Shown: positions 8,662-18,381 of the stretch, piece after piece
Position numbering within the stretch: position 1 is the first letter of the stretch
How the letters are laid out: the number at the start of each line of letters is the position of its first letter
Source of the DNA: an uncultured Prevotellaceae bacterium
GTDB taxonomy: Bacteria > Bacteroidota > Bacteroidia > Bacteroidales > Bacteroidaceae
Length of the DNA stretch: 64,000 nt
Assembly (NCBI GenBank): GCA_902771785.1
Contig: CACXYH010000007.1
Location: 1 to 64,000 of the forward strand
Direction of reading: 5' to 3'
Position numbers and translations under genes: made by a program
The notes under the pieces: model-generated
Told to the model about the DNA's origin: nothing
The model's input: only the letters and a program-made list of their open reading frames with translations
The model's database searches: none

Positions 8662-10506
8662 TTACTCTACGGTTACCGACTTGGCCAGGTTGCGCGGCTG
8701 GTCGACGTTCTTACCCTTGCATACGGCCACGTGGTAGCTCAGCAGCTGCAGCGGGATGGTGGCCACAAGCGGTTCGAGACACTCCTGCACCTCGGGCAGC
8801 TCTATCACCTCGTCGGCAATGTTGGCTATCTTATCGTCGCCCTTCGTCACGAGGGCAATCACACGACCCTTTCGGGCTTTGATTTCCTGAATGTTCGACA
8901 GCACCTTCTCGTACATCGCATCGTGGGTTGCGATGACTACGACGGGCATATCGGAATCTATCAGCGCGATGGGGCCGTGCTTCATCTCAGCAGCAGGATA
9001 GCCCTCAGCGTGGATGTAGGAAATCTCCTTCAGCTTCAGCGCTCCCTCGAGGGCCACAGGATAGGAGAAGCCTCTGCCCAGATAGAGGAAGTTATGGGCG
9101 TAGGTGAACGTGCGCGCCAAGTCCTTCACCTTATCGTTGGTCTTCAGCACCTCGCGAATCTTCTCCGGTATCTCGCTCAGCCCTTTGACCACGCGCAGAT
9201 AGTCGCTGCGCTCCATCGTGCCCTTAGCCTCAGCCAGCGCTAACGCAAACATGGTGAGCACGGTGACCTGACCCGTGAAGGCCTTCGTCGAGGCCACACC
9301 AATCTCAGGGCCCACGTGGATGTAGGTGCCCGTATCGGTGTTGCGCGGAATGCTTGAGCCGATGGCGTTGCAGATGCCGTAAATGAAAGCTCCGCGCTCT
9401 TTGGCCAGCTGAATGGCGGCCAGCGTGTCAGCCGTCTCGCCGCTCTGCGAGATAGCTATCACGACGTCCTCTTCGGTCACTACCGGATTGCGGTAGCGGA
9501 ACTCTGAGGCATACTCTACTTCGACGGGAATGCGGCAGAAGGTCTCGATGAGCTGCTTGCCGATGAGTCCTGCGTGCCACGAGGTGCCGCAGGCAACGAT
9601 GATGACCCGCTTGGCCGAAAGCAGCTGCCGACGATAGTCGATGAGCGCAGAGAGCGTCACGTGGTCGGCCTCTACGTTCACGCGCCCTCGCATGCAGTTG
9701 GTCAGGCAGTCGGGTTGCTCGAAGATTTCCTTCAGCATGAAGTGCGGATAGCCGCCCTTCTCTATCTGTCCTAAGTCTATGTCGACGGTCTTCACGTTGA
9801 GCTCTTGCTCCTCGCCCAGAATGCTCACCACCTTCAGCTCTTCATGCTGCCGAATGAGGGCGATGTTGCCGTCCTCGAGGTAGACAACCTTATCGGTGTA
9901 CTCGATGATAGGGCTTGCGTCGCTACCCAGGAAGAACTCGTCGTCACCGATGCCCACCACCAGCGGGCTCTGCTTGCGTGCAGCCACTATCTGCTGCGGC
10001 TGTCGCTTGTCGATGATGGCTATGGCGTAGGCACCAATCACCTGATAGAGTGCCACCTGAACTGCCTGCAGCAGGTCGAGCCCCTTCTTCACCATGATGT
10101 ATTCCACGAGCTGCACGAGCACTTCGGTGTCGGTATCGCTCTGGAAGTGAACGCCTTTGTCCGTGAGCTTGGCCTTGATGTCGGCATAGTTCTCGATGAT
10201 TCCGTTATGGATAATGGCCAGGTTCTTCGACTCGGAGTAGTGCGGGTGGGCGTTGCGCGCCGAGGGTTCGCCGTGAGTGGCCCATCGGGTGTGGGCAATA
10301 CCCACGTGTCCGCTCACGTCCTTATCGCTACAGAACTCGGTCAGGTTGTCGACCTTTCCCTTTGCTTTATACACATTCAGTTCGCCTTTGTCACTAATCA
10401 TAGCTACGCCAGCCGAGTCGTAGCCGCGATACTCCAGTCGGCGCAATCCCTTTATCAGAATGGGATAGGCGTCTTTCGTTCCGATGTATCCTACTATTCC
10501 GCACAT
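8662..10506 (-). CDS. glmS: Glutamine-fructose-6-phosphate aminotransferase (isomerizing)
   Basis: Makes glucosamine-6-phosphate from fructose-6-phosphate and glutamine, the first step to UDP-GlcNAc. 614 aa, the usual length. The start MCGIVGYIG is fixed because Cys2 must become the N-terminal nucleophile of the glutaminase domain; the 28-residue open extension upstream crosses the promoter box. The glutaminase domain includes AHTRWATHGEPS; two SIS domains follow (ISQSGETADTLAA and the GRGFSYPVALEGALKLKEISY block). The C-terminus DQPRNLAKSVTVE is the conserved tail. Confidence 0.97.
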   Translation of the reverse strand: MCGIVGYIGTKDAYPILIKGLRRLEYRGYDSAGVAMISDKGELNVYKAKGKVDNLTEFCSDKDVSGHVGIAHTRWATHGEPSARNAHPHYSESKNLAIIHNGIIENYADIKAKLTDKGVHFQSDTDTEVLVQLVEYIMVKKGLDLLQAVQVALYQVIGAYAIAIIDKRQPQQIVAARKQSPLVVGIGDDEFFLGSDASPIIEYTDKVVYLEDGNIALIRQHEELKVVSILGEEQELNVKTVDIDLGQIEKGGYPHFMLKEIFEQPDCLTNCMRGRVNVEADHVTLSALIDYRRQLLSAKRVIIVACGTSWHAGLIGKQLIETFCRIPVEVEYASEFRYRNPVVTEEDVVIAISQSGETADTLAAIQLAKERGAFIYGICNAIGSSIPRNTDTGTYIHVGPEIGVASTKAFTGQVTVLTMFALALAEAKGTMERSDYLRVVKGLSEIPEKIREVLKTNDKVKDLARTFTYAHNFLYLGRGFSYPVALEGALKLKEISYIHAEGYPAAEMKHGPIALIDSDMPVVVIATHDAMYEKVLSNIQEIKARKGRVIALVTKGDDKIANIADEVIELPEVQECLEPLVATIPLQLLSYHVAVCKGKNVDQPRNLAKSVTVE

Positions 10507-10562
10507 AGTTGTTTGCTTAAAAAAAATATTGTTTCCGTTTATGTTTGTATTGCTATCGGCTG

Positions 10563-10570
10563 CAAAATTA
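10563..10570 (-). promoter_or_regulatory. -7 promoter box of glmS
   Basis: Reads TAATTTTG on the minus strand, about 57 bp upstream of the glmS start. Confidence 0.6.
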
Positions 10571-10660
10571 CAAAAAATCGGACAACCCACAAAGGGTTGC
10601 CCAACTTTTTTTCACACAGAATAAAGCATTATTGCCCAATGCCTTTTCTGATTGCAGTAA

Positions 10661-10750
10661 ATTGGTGCCGCCAATCGCATCGATTCATTACGTGAATCCA
10701 CCCGATTAGTGCCGCTAATCGCATCGATTCATCACGTGAATCCACCCGAC
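10661..10750. repeat. 22-bp-period hairpin array A (3' of uxaC)
   Basis: Four consecutive perfect hairpins start at 10661, 10683, 10705 and 10727, exactly 22 bp apart. They are ATTGG-TGCCG-CCAAT, ATTCA-TTACG-TGAAT, ATTAG-TGCCG-CTAAT and ATTCA-TCACG-TGAAT. The 7-nt linkers alternate CGCATCG and CCACCCG. The array starts 20 bp after the uxaC stop. Stem changes between hairpins 1 and 3 are compensatory (G:C to A:T). Confidence 0.85.
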
Positions 10751-10769
10751 GGGCGGAGCTGGCTGCGGC

Positions 10770-12176
10770 TTAATAGAACTTGAAGTAGCGGCGGGCGTTG
10801 TTGTAGGAGATGTCCTCCACCATACGTCCCAGCAGCTCGCGGTCGTCGGGCAGCAGGCCCTTCTCCACGTCGTTGCCCAGCAGGTTGCACAGAATGCGGC
10901 GGAAGTACTCGTGACGCGGATAGCTCAGGAACGAGCGGCTATCGGTCAGCATGCCCACGAAGCGCGAGAGCAGGCCCAGCACCGAGAGGGCGTTCATCTG
11001 CTTCACCATTCCGTCCATCTGGTCGTTGAACCACCAGCCGCTTCCGAACTGAATCTTTCCTGGCTCGCCTCCCTGGAAGTTGCCCAGCATTGTGGCAATC
11101 ACCTCGTTGGCACAGGGGTTCAATGTATATAATATGGTACGCGTGAGCTTGCCCTTCATGTTGAGCTTGTTGAGGAACTTCGACATAGCCTTAGCCGTGT
11201 TGAACTCGCCAATCGAGTCGAAACCGGTATCGGGGCCCAGCTGGTTGTACATAGCGGTATTGTTGTCGCGGATGGCTCCATAGTGGAACTGCTGCGTCCA
11301 ACCGGCATCGGCGTCCATCTCGGCCATCACGGTGAGGAAGCAGTTCTTGTACTGGCGCACCTCGAGGTTGCTGAGCTGCTGTCCGCGCAGGGCCTTCTCG
11401 AAGATGGTCTCAATCTGCGAGTCGGTGTACTCCTCGTCGTAGAACTCCTCGATTCCGTGGTCAGACAGCTTGCAGCCGTTGGCGGCAAAGAAGTCGTGAC
11501 GCTTCTGCAGGGCATCGACCATGTCGGCAAACGTGCGGATATCTACATGGCTGACATAGCTCAGTTGGTTCACATAGTCGCGGAATTCGGGCTTCTCGAT
11601 GTTCATGGCCTTATCAGGACGCCAGGCGGGAATCATGATGGGGTCGTCCTGAGCCTTGTTGCGAGCATACTCAATGTGGTTGTGCAGGTCGTCCACAGGG
11701 TCGTCGGTGGTGCAGACGCACTCCACGTTGTAATGCTTCATCAGGCCGCGAGCCGAGAACTCGGGCAGCTTCAGCTTCTCGTTGCACTCGTCGAAGATTT
11801 CGCGAGCCGTCTTGGGCGACAGCAGCTTCTCGATGCCGAAGGCAGTCTTCAGTTCCAGATGCGTCCAGTGGTAGAGGGGGTTGCGCAGGGTGTAAGGCAC
11901 GGTTTCGGCCCACTTCTCAAACTTCTCCCAGTCGCTGGTGTCCTTGCCCGTGCAGTAGCGCTCGTCTACGCCGTTGGTACGCATAGCGCGCCACTTGTAG
12001 TGGTCGCCACCCAGCCACAGCTCGGTGATGCTCTTGAAGCGATGGTCGTTGGCCACCATCTCAGGAATAAGATGACAATGATAGTCGATGATCGGCATCT
12101 TAGCCGCATGGTTGTGATACAAATCCTGGGCGACCTCGGTCTCCAGAACAAAGTTCTTGTCGTTGAATTGTTTCAT
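10770..12176 (-). CDS. uxaC: Glucuronate (uronate) isomerase
   Basis: Converts D-glucuronate to fructuronate and D-galacturonate to tagaturonate, the entry to hexuronate breakdown from pectin and xylan side chains. 468 aa, normal length. The amidohydrolase-like metal site HCH appears in MPIIDYHCHLIPEMV near residues 28-42; TTDDPVDDLHNH and GSGWWFNDQMDG are conserved UxaC blocks. No other hexuronate gene (uxaA, uxaB, uxuA, uxuB) is nearby, so it is a stand-alone unit with its own promoter, followed by hairpin array A. Confidence 0.96.
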   Translation of the reverse strand: MKQFNDKNFVLETEVAQDLYHNHAAKMPIIDYHCHLIPEMVANDHRFKSITELWLGGDHYKWRAMRTNGVDERYCTGKDTSDWEKFEKWAETVPYTLRNPLYHWTHLELKTAFGIEKLLSPKTAREIFDECNEKLKLPEFSARGLMKHYNVECVCTTDDPVDDLHNHIEYARNKAQDDPIMIPAWRPDKAMNIEKPEFRDYVNQLSYVSHVDIRTFADMVDALQKRHDFFAANGCKLSDHGIEEFYDEEYTDSQIETIFEKALRGQQLSNLEVRQYKNCFLTVMAEMDADAGWTQQFHYGAIRDNNTAMYNQLGPDTGFDSIGEFNTAKAMSKFLNKLNMKGKLTRTILYTLNPCANEVIATMLGNFQGGEPGKIQFGSGWWFNDQMDGMVKQMNALSVLGLLSRFVGMLTDSRSFLSYPRHEYFRRILCNLLGNDVEKGLLPDDRELLGRMVEDISYNNARRYFKFY

Positions 12177-12217
12177 TTCGTTTAGAATTGTTTTAAGTGG
12201 TTTCTACAATTTTCCTG

Positions 12218-12225
12218 CAAAGATA
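12218..12225 (-). promoter_or_regulatory. -7 promoter box of uxaC
   Basis: Reads TATCTTTG on the minus strand. Only 23 bp separate it from the ansA box, so the two promoters overlap in their -33 regions and may exclude each other. Confidence 0.7.
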
Positions 12226-12248
12226 CTACTTTTCTCGAAAAATATATG

Positions 12249-12256
12249 TATATTTG
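12249..12256 (+). promoter_or_regulatory. -7 promoter box of ansA
   Basis: TATATTTG followed by CA, 20 bp upstream of the ansA ATG. Confidence 0.65.
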
Positions 12257-12276
12257 CAGAAAAATTTACGTAAACG

Positions 12277-13314
12277 ATGACGTACAACAGCAAAGTACTT
12301 CTCATATACACGGGTGGAACCATCGGAATGAACCGCAATCCGAAGACGGGAGCGCTGGAGCCTTTCGACTTCGAACACCTATTATATAATGTGCCCGAGC
12401 TGAAACAGTTCGACACAGATATTTCTACCTACCAGTTCAATCCTCCCATCGACTCGAGCGACATGTCGCCGCAGCTGTGGACAGATCTGAGCCACGTCAT
12501 TGCCGACCGCTACGAGCAATACGACGGATTCGTGGTGCTGCACGGAACCGACACGATGGCCTACACGGCATCGGCCCTCTCCTACATGCTGGAGAACCTG
12601 ACCAAGCCCGTCGTGTTCACAGGAAGCCAGCTGCCCATCGGTCAGCTACGCACCGACGGCAAGGAGAACCTCATCACCTCGATAGAAATAGCAGCCGCCA
12701 AGGACGAAGAGGGGCACGCCCGAGTGCCCGAAGTAGGCATCTACTTCAACGGCCACCTGCTGCGCGGCAACCGCACCACGAAGCAGAGCGCCGACGAATT
12801 CAACGCCTTCGAGTCGTTCAACTATCCCCACCTGGTAGATGCAGGCGTGAACATCACCTACCACACGAATCGCATCCTCACGCCCGACTGGGAGCGCCCC
12901 ATGAAGCCACACTTCCGACTGGACAACAACGTGATTATCTTCTCGCTCTTCCCAGGCATTCGCGAAGACCTCATCCGCCACATCATTCACACCCCCAACC
13001 TGAAGGCCATCGTCATGCGCACCTTCGGAAGCGGAAACGCGCCGCAGCGCCCCTGGCTGCTCAACGCCCTGAAAGAGGGCACCAAGAACGGCAAGGTGAT
13101 CGTGAACATCAGCCAATGCATGCAGGGAATGGTAGAAATGGGACGCTACGACACAGGCTACCATCTGCAAGAGGCAGGCGTCGTGAGCGGCTACGACTCG
13201 ACCGTAGAAAGCGCCGTAACGAAGCTCATGTTCCTGCAAAGCCACTATCCTGACGACCCAGAGGCCGTTCGCCACTTCATGCGGCAGAGCATCAGAGGCG
13301 AAATCACACTTTGA
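12277..13314 (+). CDS. ansA: Type I L-asparaginase
   Basis: Hydrolyses asparagine to aspartate and ammonia. 345 aa without a signal peptide, so the cytoplasmic type I form. The first catalytic Thr is in LLIYTGGTIGM (residues 9-19); the second triad is in VVLHGTDTMAYTASAL; the VFTGSQLPIGQLRTDGKENL block is typical of AnsA. It shares a compact divergent promoter region with uxaC. Rubrerythrin follows after 39 bp and may be co-transcribed. Confidence 0.95.
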   Translation: MTYNSKVLLIYTGGTIGMNRNPKTGALEPFDFEHLLYNVPELKQFDTDISTYQFNPPIDSSDMSPQLWTDLSHVIADRYEQYDGFVVLHGTDTMAYTASALSYMLENLTKPVVFTGSQLPIGQLRTDGKENLITSIEIAAAKDEEGHARVPEVGIYFNGHLLRGNRTTKQSADEFNAFESFNYPHLVDAGVNITYHTNRILTPDWERPMKPHFRLDNNVIIFSLFPGIREDLIRHIIHTPNLKAIVMRTFGSGNAPQRPWLLNALKEGTKNGKVIVNISQCMQGMVEMGRYDTGYHLQEAGVVSGYDSTVESAVTKLMFLQSHYPDDPEAVRHFMRQSIRGEITL

Positions 13315-13353
13315 ACAATCCTAATTAGTATAAATCAAAACAAACAAAGCTTT

Positions 13354-13896
13354 ATGAAAGATCTGAAAGGAACAAAAACAGAAAAGAACCTGCAGGAAGC
13401 ATTTGCAGGCGAGTCGATGGCACGCAACAAGTACACCTACTGGGCTTCGAAAGCCAAGAAGGACGGCTACGTACAGATAGCTGCCATCTTCGAAGAGACG
13501 GCAGCCAACGAGAAAGAGCACGCCAAGATGTGGTTCAAGCTGCTGGAGGGCGGCGCCATCAAGAGCACACCCGAGAACCTGGAAGCAGCCGCCGGAGGCG
13601 AGAACTTCGAGTGGACCGATATGTATGCCCGTATGGCTAAGGAAGCCCGCGAAGAAGGCTTCGACGAGATTGCCGAGAAGTTTGAAGGCGTAGCAGCTAT
13701 TGAGAAGGCCCACGAGGAGCGCTATCGCAAGCTGCTCGACAACATCCGCAAGGAGCGCGTATTCTCGAAAGACGGCGACGTCATCTGGCAATGCGCCAAC
13801 TGCGGACACATCGTCATCGGCAAGAAAGCGCCAGAAGAGTGCCCCGTCTGCAATCACCCGCAGTCGTACTTCCAGGTGAAGGCCGAGAACTATTAA
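13354..13896 (+). CDS. rbr: Rubrerythrin
   Basis: Non-haem iron peroxidase that protects anaerobes from hydrogen peroxide. 180 aa. The ferritin-like diiron domain holds the paired Glu/His motifs ([14 protein letters not shown] and EKAHEERY). The C-terminal rubredoxin-like domain has CANC and CPVC for the iron-sulphur centre. The 3' end overlaps the convergent epimerase gene by 4 bp and there is no terminator between them, so read-through of each strand into the other is possible. Confidence 0.95.
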   Translation: MKDLKGTKTEKNLQEAFAGESMARNKYTYWASKAKKDGYVQIAAIFEETAANEKEHAKMWFKLLEGGAIKSTPENLEAAAGGENFEWTDMYARMAKEAREEGFDEIAEKFEGVAAIEKAHEERYRKLLDNIRKERVFSKDGDVIWQCANCGHIVIGKKAPEECPVCNHPQSYFQVKAENY

Positions 13897-14969
13897 TGGC
13901 TGCTGAGCAGTATCTGCACAATGCGCTCTGCCGTACGTCCGTCCCAACGGTCAGGCAGGGCGCATTTCTTCCATTCACCTTTCTTTATTATAGAGAGCGC
14001 CTCCACGAGCTTGTTGCTGTCGCCTCCCACGAGCACGTTCGAACCGATGGTGACCGTTTCCTGATGCTCAGTATAGTCGTTGAGCGTGATGCAGGGAACG
14101 CCATTAAACGTAGCCTCCTCAGCAACATTGCCCGAATCGGTAATGATGCCCTGAGCGTGAGCCGTGAGCCAGCCAAACTCCAAGTAGGACAAAGGAGGAA
14201 CAAGCATCAAGAAATCGGCATGAGGCAGCTGCGACAGCAGGCGCGAAACCTTCTCGGAAGCAAGCCCTCGCAAAGGAGCTACGATGGGAGCATCGCCCGC
14301 TGCCGATACCATAGCCGACAGCATTTGCAGCAGCATAGGCTCGTCGTTGAGCAGCACCTTACGATTGAGGGTGAAGACGAAGTAGCGGCCTTCTTCCACA
14401 TCAATGGCGGGACGACGCAAACGCTCGTGATTGAAGCGCAACGTATCCATCAGAATGTTGCCCACCATATAGGTCTGCCCCTGGTCGCCCTGCTCGCGAG
14501 TGGCCACGCTATTGCTCTTGATGCCCGCCGTAAAGAGATAGTCGGAAAGGGCATCGATGACGAGGCGGTTGATTTCCTTCGGCATGTTGATGTCAAACGA
14601 ACGCGTGCCTGCCACGAGGTGAGCCAGCCGCAAGCCTCGCTTCTTCGTGACGATGGCCGCAGCCATCGTAGAGGCCAGGTCGTCGACCACAATCACCACA
14701 TCGGTGGGATGCTGGTCGAGATAGGCATCGAACTCGCCCATAACGCGGCTCGTAATCTCGTTCAGCCGCTGAGAGTCAACCCCCAGACAGACATCAGGAT
14801 GGGGCATCTGAAGGTCGTCGAAGAGCGAAGGTTCGAGCGTAGGGTCGTCAGCACGTCCGGCATAAACCAGTTGATATTCGGCATCTGCCGTTTTGCCGAT
14901 GGCACGGATAAGTGGAGCTACTTTCACAAAATTAGGACGAGCACCCACAACAATACATATTTTCTGCAT
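13893..14969 (-). CDS. wecB: UDP-N-acetylglucosamine 2-epimerase (non-hydrolysing)
   Basis: Interconverts UDP-GlcNAc and UDP-ManNAc for surface polysaccharide synthesis. 358 aa, GT-B fold. [16 protein letters not shown] at residues 7-22 is the family signature; [10 protein letters not shown] corresponds to the usual H-x-E-A-G region but carries VAG, and [32 protein letters not shown] is the conserved C-terminal block (usual form is ...LRxxTERPE). These deviations leave some doubt about the exact sugar. Own promoter, divergent from carB. Confidence 0.88.
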   Translation of the reverse strand: MQKICIVVGARPNFVKVAPLIRAIGKTADAEYQLVYAGRADDPTLEPSLFDDLQMPHPDVCLGVDSQRLNEITSRVMGEFDAYLDQHPTDVVIVVDDLASTMAAAIVTKKRGLRLAHLVAGTRSFDINMPKEINRLVIDALSDYLFTAGIKSNSVATREQGDQGQTYMVGNILMDTLRFNHERLRRPAIDVEEGRYFVFTLNRKVLLNDEPMLLQMLSAMVSAAGDAPIVAPLRGLASEKVSRLLSQLPHADFLMLVPPLSYLEFGWLTAHAQGIITDSGNVAEEATFNGVPCITLNDYTEHQETVTIGSNVLVGGDSNKLVEALSIIKKGEWKKCALPDRWDGRTAERIVQILLSSH

Positions 14970-14998
14970 ATTCTGTCTTAAATTATTGATTTTTGTTG

Positions 14999-15006
14999 CA
15001 AAGATA
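14999..15006 (-). promoter_or_regulatory. -7 promoter box of the epimerase gene
   Basis: Reads TATCTTTG on the minus strand, 29 bp upstream of the start; 44 bp from the divergent carB box. Confidence 0.65.
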
Positions 15007-15013
15007 GAAAATA

Positions 15014-15041
15014 ATTATGAATTATGAATTATGAATTATGA
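15014..15041. repeat. 7-bp tandem repeat (ATTATGA x4) between divergent promoters
   Basis: Four perfect head-to-tail copies of ATTATGA lie between the -7 boxes of the epimerase gene and carB, covering the positions where the -33 elements of both promoters should be. A slippage-prone repeat here could change promoter geometry. Confidence 0.9.
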
Positions 15042-15050
15042 ACTTTTTTG

Positions 15051-15058
15051 TACCTTTG
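15051..15058 (+). promoter_or_regulatory. -7 promoter box of carB
   Basis: TACCTTTG followed by CA, 32 bp upstream of the carB ATG. Confidence 0.75.
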
Positions 15059-15090
15059 CACGCTGAAATAAAACTCTTAACACAAACAAT

Positions 15091-18000
15091 ATGGAGAAGA
15101 AGAAACTGACGAAGGTGCTGGTGCTTGGCAGCGGTGCTTTGAAAATCGGACAGGCAGGTGAGTTTGACTACAGCGGTTCACAGGCATTGAAAGCGCTACG
15201 TGAAGAAGGAATTAAGAGCGTTCTCGTGAACCCAAACATTGCAACCATTCAAACTTCTGAAGGCATCGCCGACAAGGTGTACTTCCAGCCAGTAACAACC
15301 CATTTCGTTACTGAAATCATCAAGAAAGAGCGCCCCGACGGCATTCTGCTGGCATTCGGCGGACAGACGGCCCTGAACTGCGGAACGGAGCTCTATCTGA
15401 ATGGCACGCTCAAGGAATATGGCGTAGAAGTGCTGGGTACCAGCGTCGAAGCCATTATGAACACAGAAGACCGCGACCTCTTCGTGAAGAAGCTCAACGA
15501 AATCGAGTTGAAGACCCCCGTCAGCCACGCCGTCGAAAACATGGACGATGCCCTGAAGGCTGCCCATGAAATCGGCTTCCCCATCATGATACGCTCTGCC
15601 TACGCCTTAGGCGGTCTCGGTTCAGGCATCTGTCCTGACGAGAAAGCCTTCAAGGAACTGGCAGAGAGCGCATTCACCTTTGCCCCGCAGATTCTCGTAG
15701 AAGAAAGCCTGAAGGGCTGGAAGGAGATTGAATTCGAGTGCATCCGCGATGCCAACGACCGCTGCTTCACCGTTGCCTCGATGGAGAACTTCGATCCTCT
15801 GGGCATCCACACGGGCGAATCGATTGTAGTTGCACCTACATGCTCGCTCACGGAGGAACAGGTGAAGATGCTGCAAGACATCACCATCCGCTGCGTGAAG
15901 CACTTGGGTATCGTGGGCGAGTGCAACATTCAGTTTGCCTTTAATGCGCAAACCAACGACTACCGCATTATCGAAATCAACGCCCGTCTCTCACGCTCCA
16001 GCGCGCTGGCCTCTAAGGCTACGGGCTATCCCCTCGCATTCGTTGCAGCCAAGATTGCGCTGGGATATACACTCGACCAGATTGGCGAAATGGGCACCAC
16101 AGCTTCGGCCTACGTGGCTCCTCAGCTCGACTACATGATTTGCAAGATTCCCCGCTGGGACTTGACGAAGTTTGCTGGCGTGAGCCGCCTCATCGGAAGC
16201 TCCATGAAGTCGGTAGGCGAAATCATGTCGATTGGTCGCTCGTTCGAAGAGATGATACAGAAAGGCCTGCGTATGATTGGTCAGGGCATGCACGGCTTTG
16301 TAGGCAACGACCACACGAAGTTTGAAGACCTGGACAAGGAATTGGCCAACCCCACCGACCTTCGCATCTTCGCCATCGCCCAGGCTTTGGAAGAGGGCTA
16401 CACCATAGAGCGCATCGAGGAACTGACAAAGATTGACGTGTGGTTCCTGGAGCGTCTGAAGCACATTGTTGACCTGAAGCACCAGCTGCAGAAATACAAC
16501 AAGATTGAAGAGGTGCCCGACGAGTTCCTGCTCGAAGTGAAACGTTGCGGTTTCTCTGACTTCCAGATAGCCCGCTTCGTGCTGAAGCCTGAGAATGGCA
16601 ACATGGAGAAAGAGAATCTCGAAGTGCGCCGCCACCGCAAGGAGCGTGGCATCCTGCCTTCTGTGAAGCGCATTCCCACGGTGGCCTCTGAGCATCCTGA
16701 GCTGACAAACTACCTTTACTTCACTTATACGCATACGCCCGCATTCGGCAACCCTGAAGGCGAACAATATAAAGCGAAGCATGACGTAAACTACTACCAG
16801 AACGACAAGTCTGTGGTAGTACTGGGTTCTGGTGCCTATCGCATCGGTTCTTCTGTAGAGTTCGACTGGTGTTCGGTGAACGCCATCAACACGGCTCGCA
16901 AGCTGGGCTATAAGTCAATCATGATTAACTATAACCCTGAGACCGTATCAACTGACTACGACATGTGCGACCGCCTGTACTTCGACGAACTGTCGCTGGA
17001 GCGAGTTCTCGATGTGATCGACCTCGAGTCGCCTCGTGGCGTGATTGTGTCGGTGGGCGGACAGATTCCCAACAACCTGGCCATGAAGCTTCATCGGCAA
17101 GGAGTACCTGTGCTGGGCACGTCGCCAGTAGACATCGACCGGGCAGAGAACCGCGACAAGTTCTCGGCCATGCTCGACAAACTCGGCATCGACCAGCCTG
17201 CTTGGCGTGCGCTGACCTCGTTCGACGACATCAAGGAGTTCGTTTCAGAGGTAGGCTATCCCGTGCTTGTACGTCCTTCCTACGTGCTTAGCGGCGCAGC
17301 CATGAACGTATGTTACGACGACGAGGAGCTGCATCGCTTCCTCAGCATGGCGACCGAAGTATCAAAGGAGTTCCCTGTGGTAGTGTCGAAGTTCATGACA
17401 GAGACGAAAGAAATAGAGTTCGATGCTGTAGCCGACAAAGGCGAAGTGGTAGAGTATGCCATCTCTGAGCACGTGGAGTACGCAGGTGTTCACTCTGGTG
17501 ACGCCACGATGCTGTTCCCTGCTCAGCACATCTACTTCTCGACCGTACGCCAAATCAAGAAAATTGCACACAAGATTGCGAAAGAGCTGAATATCAGCGG
17601 TCCCTTCAACATTCAGTTCTTGGCAAAGAACCGCGAGGTGAAGGTGATTGAGTGCAACCTGCGCGCCTCTCGCTCATTCCCCTTCGTCAGCAAGATTCTG
17701 AAGCGCAACTTCATTGAGACTGCAACGAAGATTATGCTTGACGCTCCCTACAGCAAGCCTGACAAGAGTGAGTTCGACATTGACCGCATCGGCGTGAAGG
17801 CTTCACAGTTCTCGTTTGCACGCCTGCAGAATGCTGACCCCGTATTAGGCGTAGACATGAGTTCGACGGGCGAGGTCGGCTGTTTGGGCGATGACCTGAA
17901 CGAGGCTCTGCTCAACGCTCTGATCGCTACGGGTTATCGTTTGCCTGCTGCAGGCAGCAGCATTCTCATCTCAAGTGGTGCAGCCAAGGGTAAGGTGAGC

Positions 18001-18360
18001 TTGCTGGAACCAGCTAAGGAGTTGGTAAAGAAGGGCTATGAGGTTTATGCTACAGGCGGTACAGCCCGCTTCTTCAACGAGAACGGCGTCAAAGCTACTG
18101 CCGTAAGCTGGCCTGATGAAGAGGGAGAGAACAACGTGATGGACATGATTGCCCAGCATAAGTTCTCGCTGATTGTGAACGTTCCTAAGAATCACACAAA
18201 GCGCGAGTTGACCAATGGCTACCGCATTCGTCGTGGAGCCATTGACCACAACATTCCTCTGATGACGAACGTTCGTCTGGCAAAAGCCTTTATCCAGGCC
18301 TTTACTGCCCTGAAAGAAGACGACATCAAGATTAAGAGCTGGCAGGAGTACAATTCCTAA
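15091..18360 (+). CDS. carB: Carbamoyl-phosphate synthase large subunit
   Basis: Makes carbamoyl phosphate for arginine and pyrimidine synthesis using ammonia passed from CarA. 1089 aa, slightly above the usual 1070. Two ATP-grasp halves are visible: the first with VLGSGALKIGQAGEFDYSG and IMIRSAYALGGLGSG, the second with VVLGSGAYRIGSSVEFDW and VLVRPSYVLSGAAMNV. The C-terminal MGS-like allosteric domain has GYEVYATGGTARFFNENG. CarA is not adjacent, so the subunits are encoded apart. Strong terminator downstream. Confidence 0.97.
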   Translation: MEKKKLTKVLVLGSGALKIGQAGEFDYSGSQALKALREEGIKSVLVNPNIATIQTSEGIADKVYFQPVTTHFVTEIIKKERPDGILLAFGGQTALNCGTELYLNGTLKEYGVEVLGTSVEAIMNTEDRDLFVKKLNEIELKTPVSHAVENMDDALKAAHEIGFPIMIRSAYALGGLGSGICPDEKAFKELAESAFTFAPQILVEESLKGWKEIEFECIRDANDRCFTVASMENFDPLGIHTGESIVVAPTCSLTEEQVKMLQDITIRCVKHLGIVGECNIQFAFNAQTNDYRIIEINARLSRSSALASKATGYPLAFVAAKIALGYTLDQIGEMGTTASAYVAPQLDYMICKIPRWDLTKFAGVSRLIGSSMKSVGEIMSIGRSFEEMIQKGLRMIGQGMHGFVGNDHTKFEDLDKELANPTDLRIFAIAQALEEGYTIERIEELTKIDVWFLERLKHIVDLKHQLQKYNKIEEVPDEFLLEVKRCGFSDFQIARFVLKPENGNMEKENLEVRRHRKERGILPSVKRIPTVASEHPELTNYLYFTYTHTPAFGNPEGEQYKAKHDVNYYQNDKSVVVLGSGAYRIGSSVEFDWCSVNAINTARKLGYKSIMINYNPETVSTDYDMCDRLYFDELSLERVLDVIDLESPRGVIVSVGGQIPNNLAMKLHRQGVPVLGTSPVDIDRAENRDKFSAMLDKLGIDQPAWRALTSFDDIKEFVSEVGYPVLVRPSYVLSGAAMNVCYDDEELHRFLSMATEVSKEFPVVVSKFMTETKEIEFDAVADKGEVVEYAISEHVEYAGVHSGDATMLFPAQHIYFSTVRQIKKIAHKIAKELNISGPFNIQFLAKNREVKVIECNLRASRSFPFVSKILKRNFIETATKIMLDAPYSKPDKSEFDIDRIGVKASQFSFARLQNADPVLGVDMSSTGEVGCLGDDLNEALLNALIATGYRLPAAGSSILISSGAAKGKVSLLEPAKELVKKGYEVYATGGTARFFNENGVKATAVSWPDEEGENNVMDMIAQHKFSLIVNVPKNHTKRELTNGYRIRRGAIDHNIPLMTNVRLAKAFIQAFTALKEDDIKIKSWQEYNS

Positions 18361-18381
18361 GGCAAGCCTTCAACAAAGAAT

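Noticed and set aside
8662-10506. tRNA or rRNA genes anywhere in the window
   Set aside because: Intergenic gaps were read for cloverleaf arms with a CCA end and for rRNA-like sequence; none was found.
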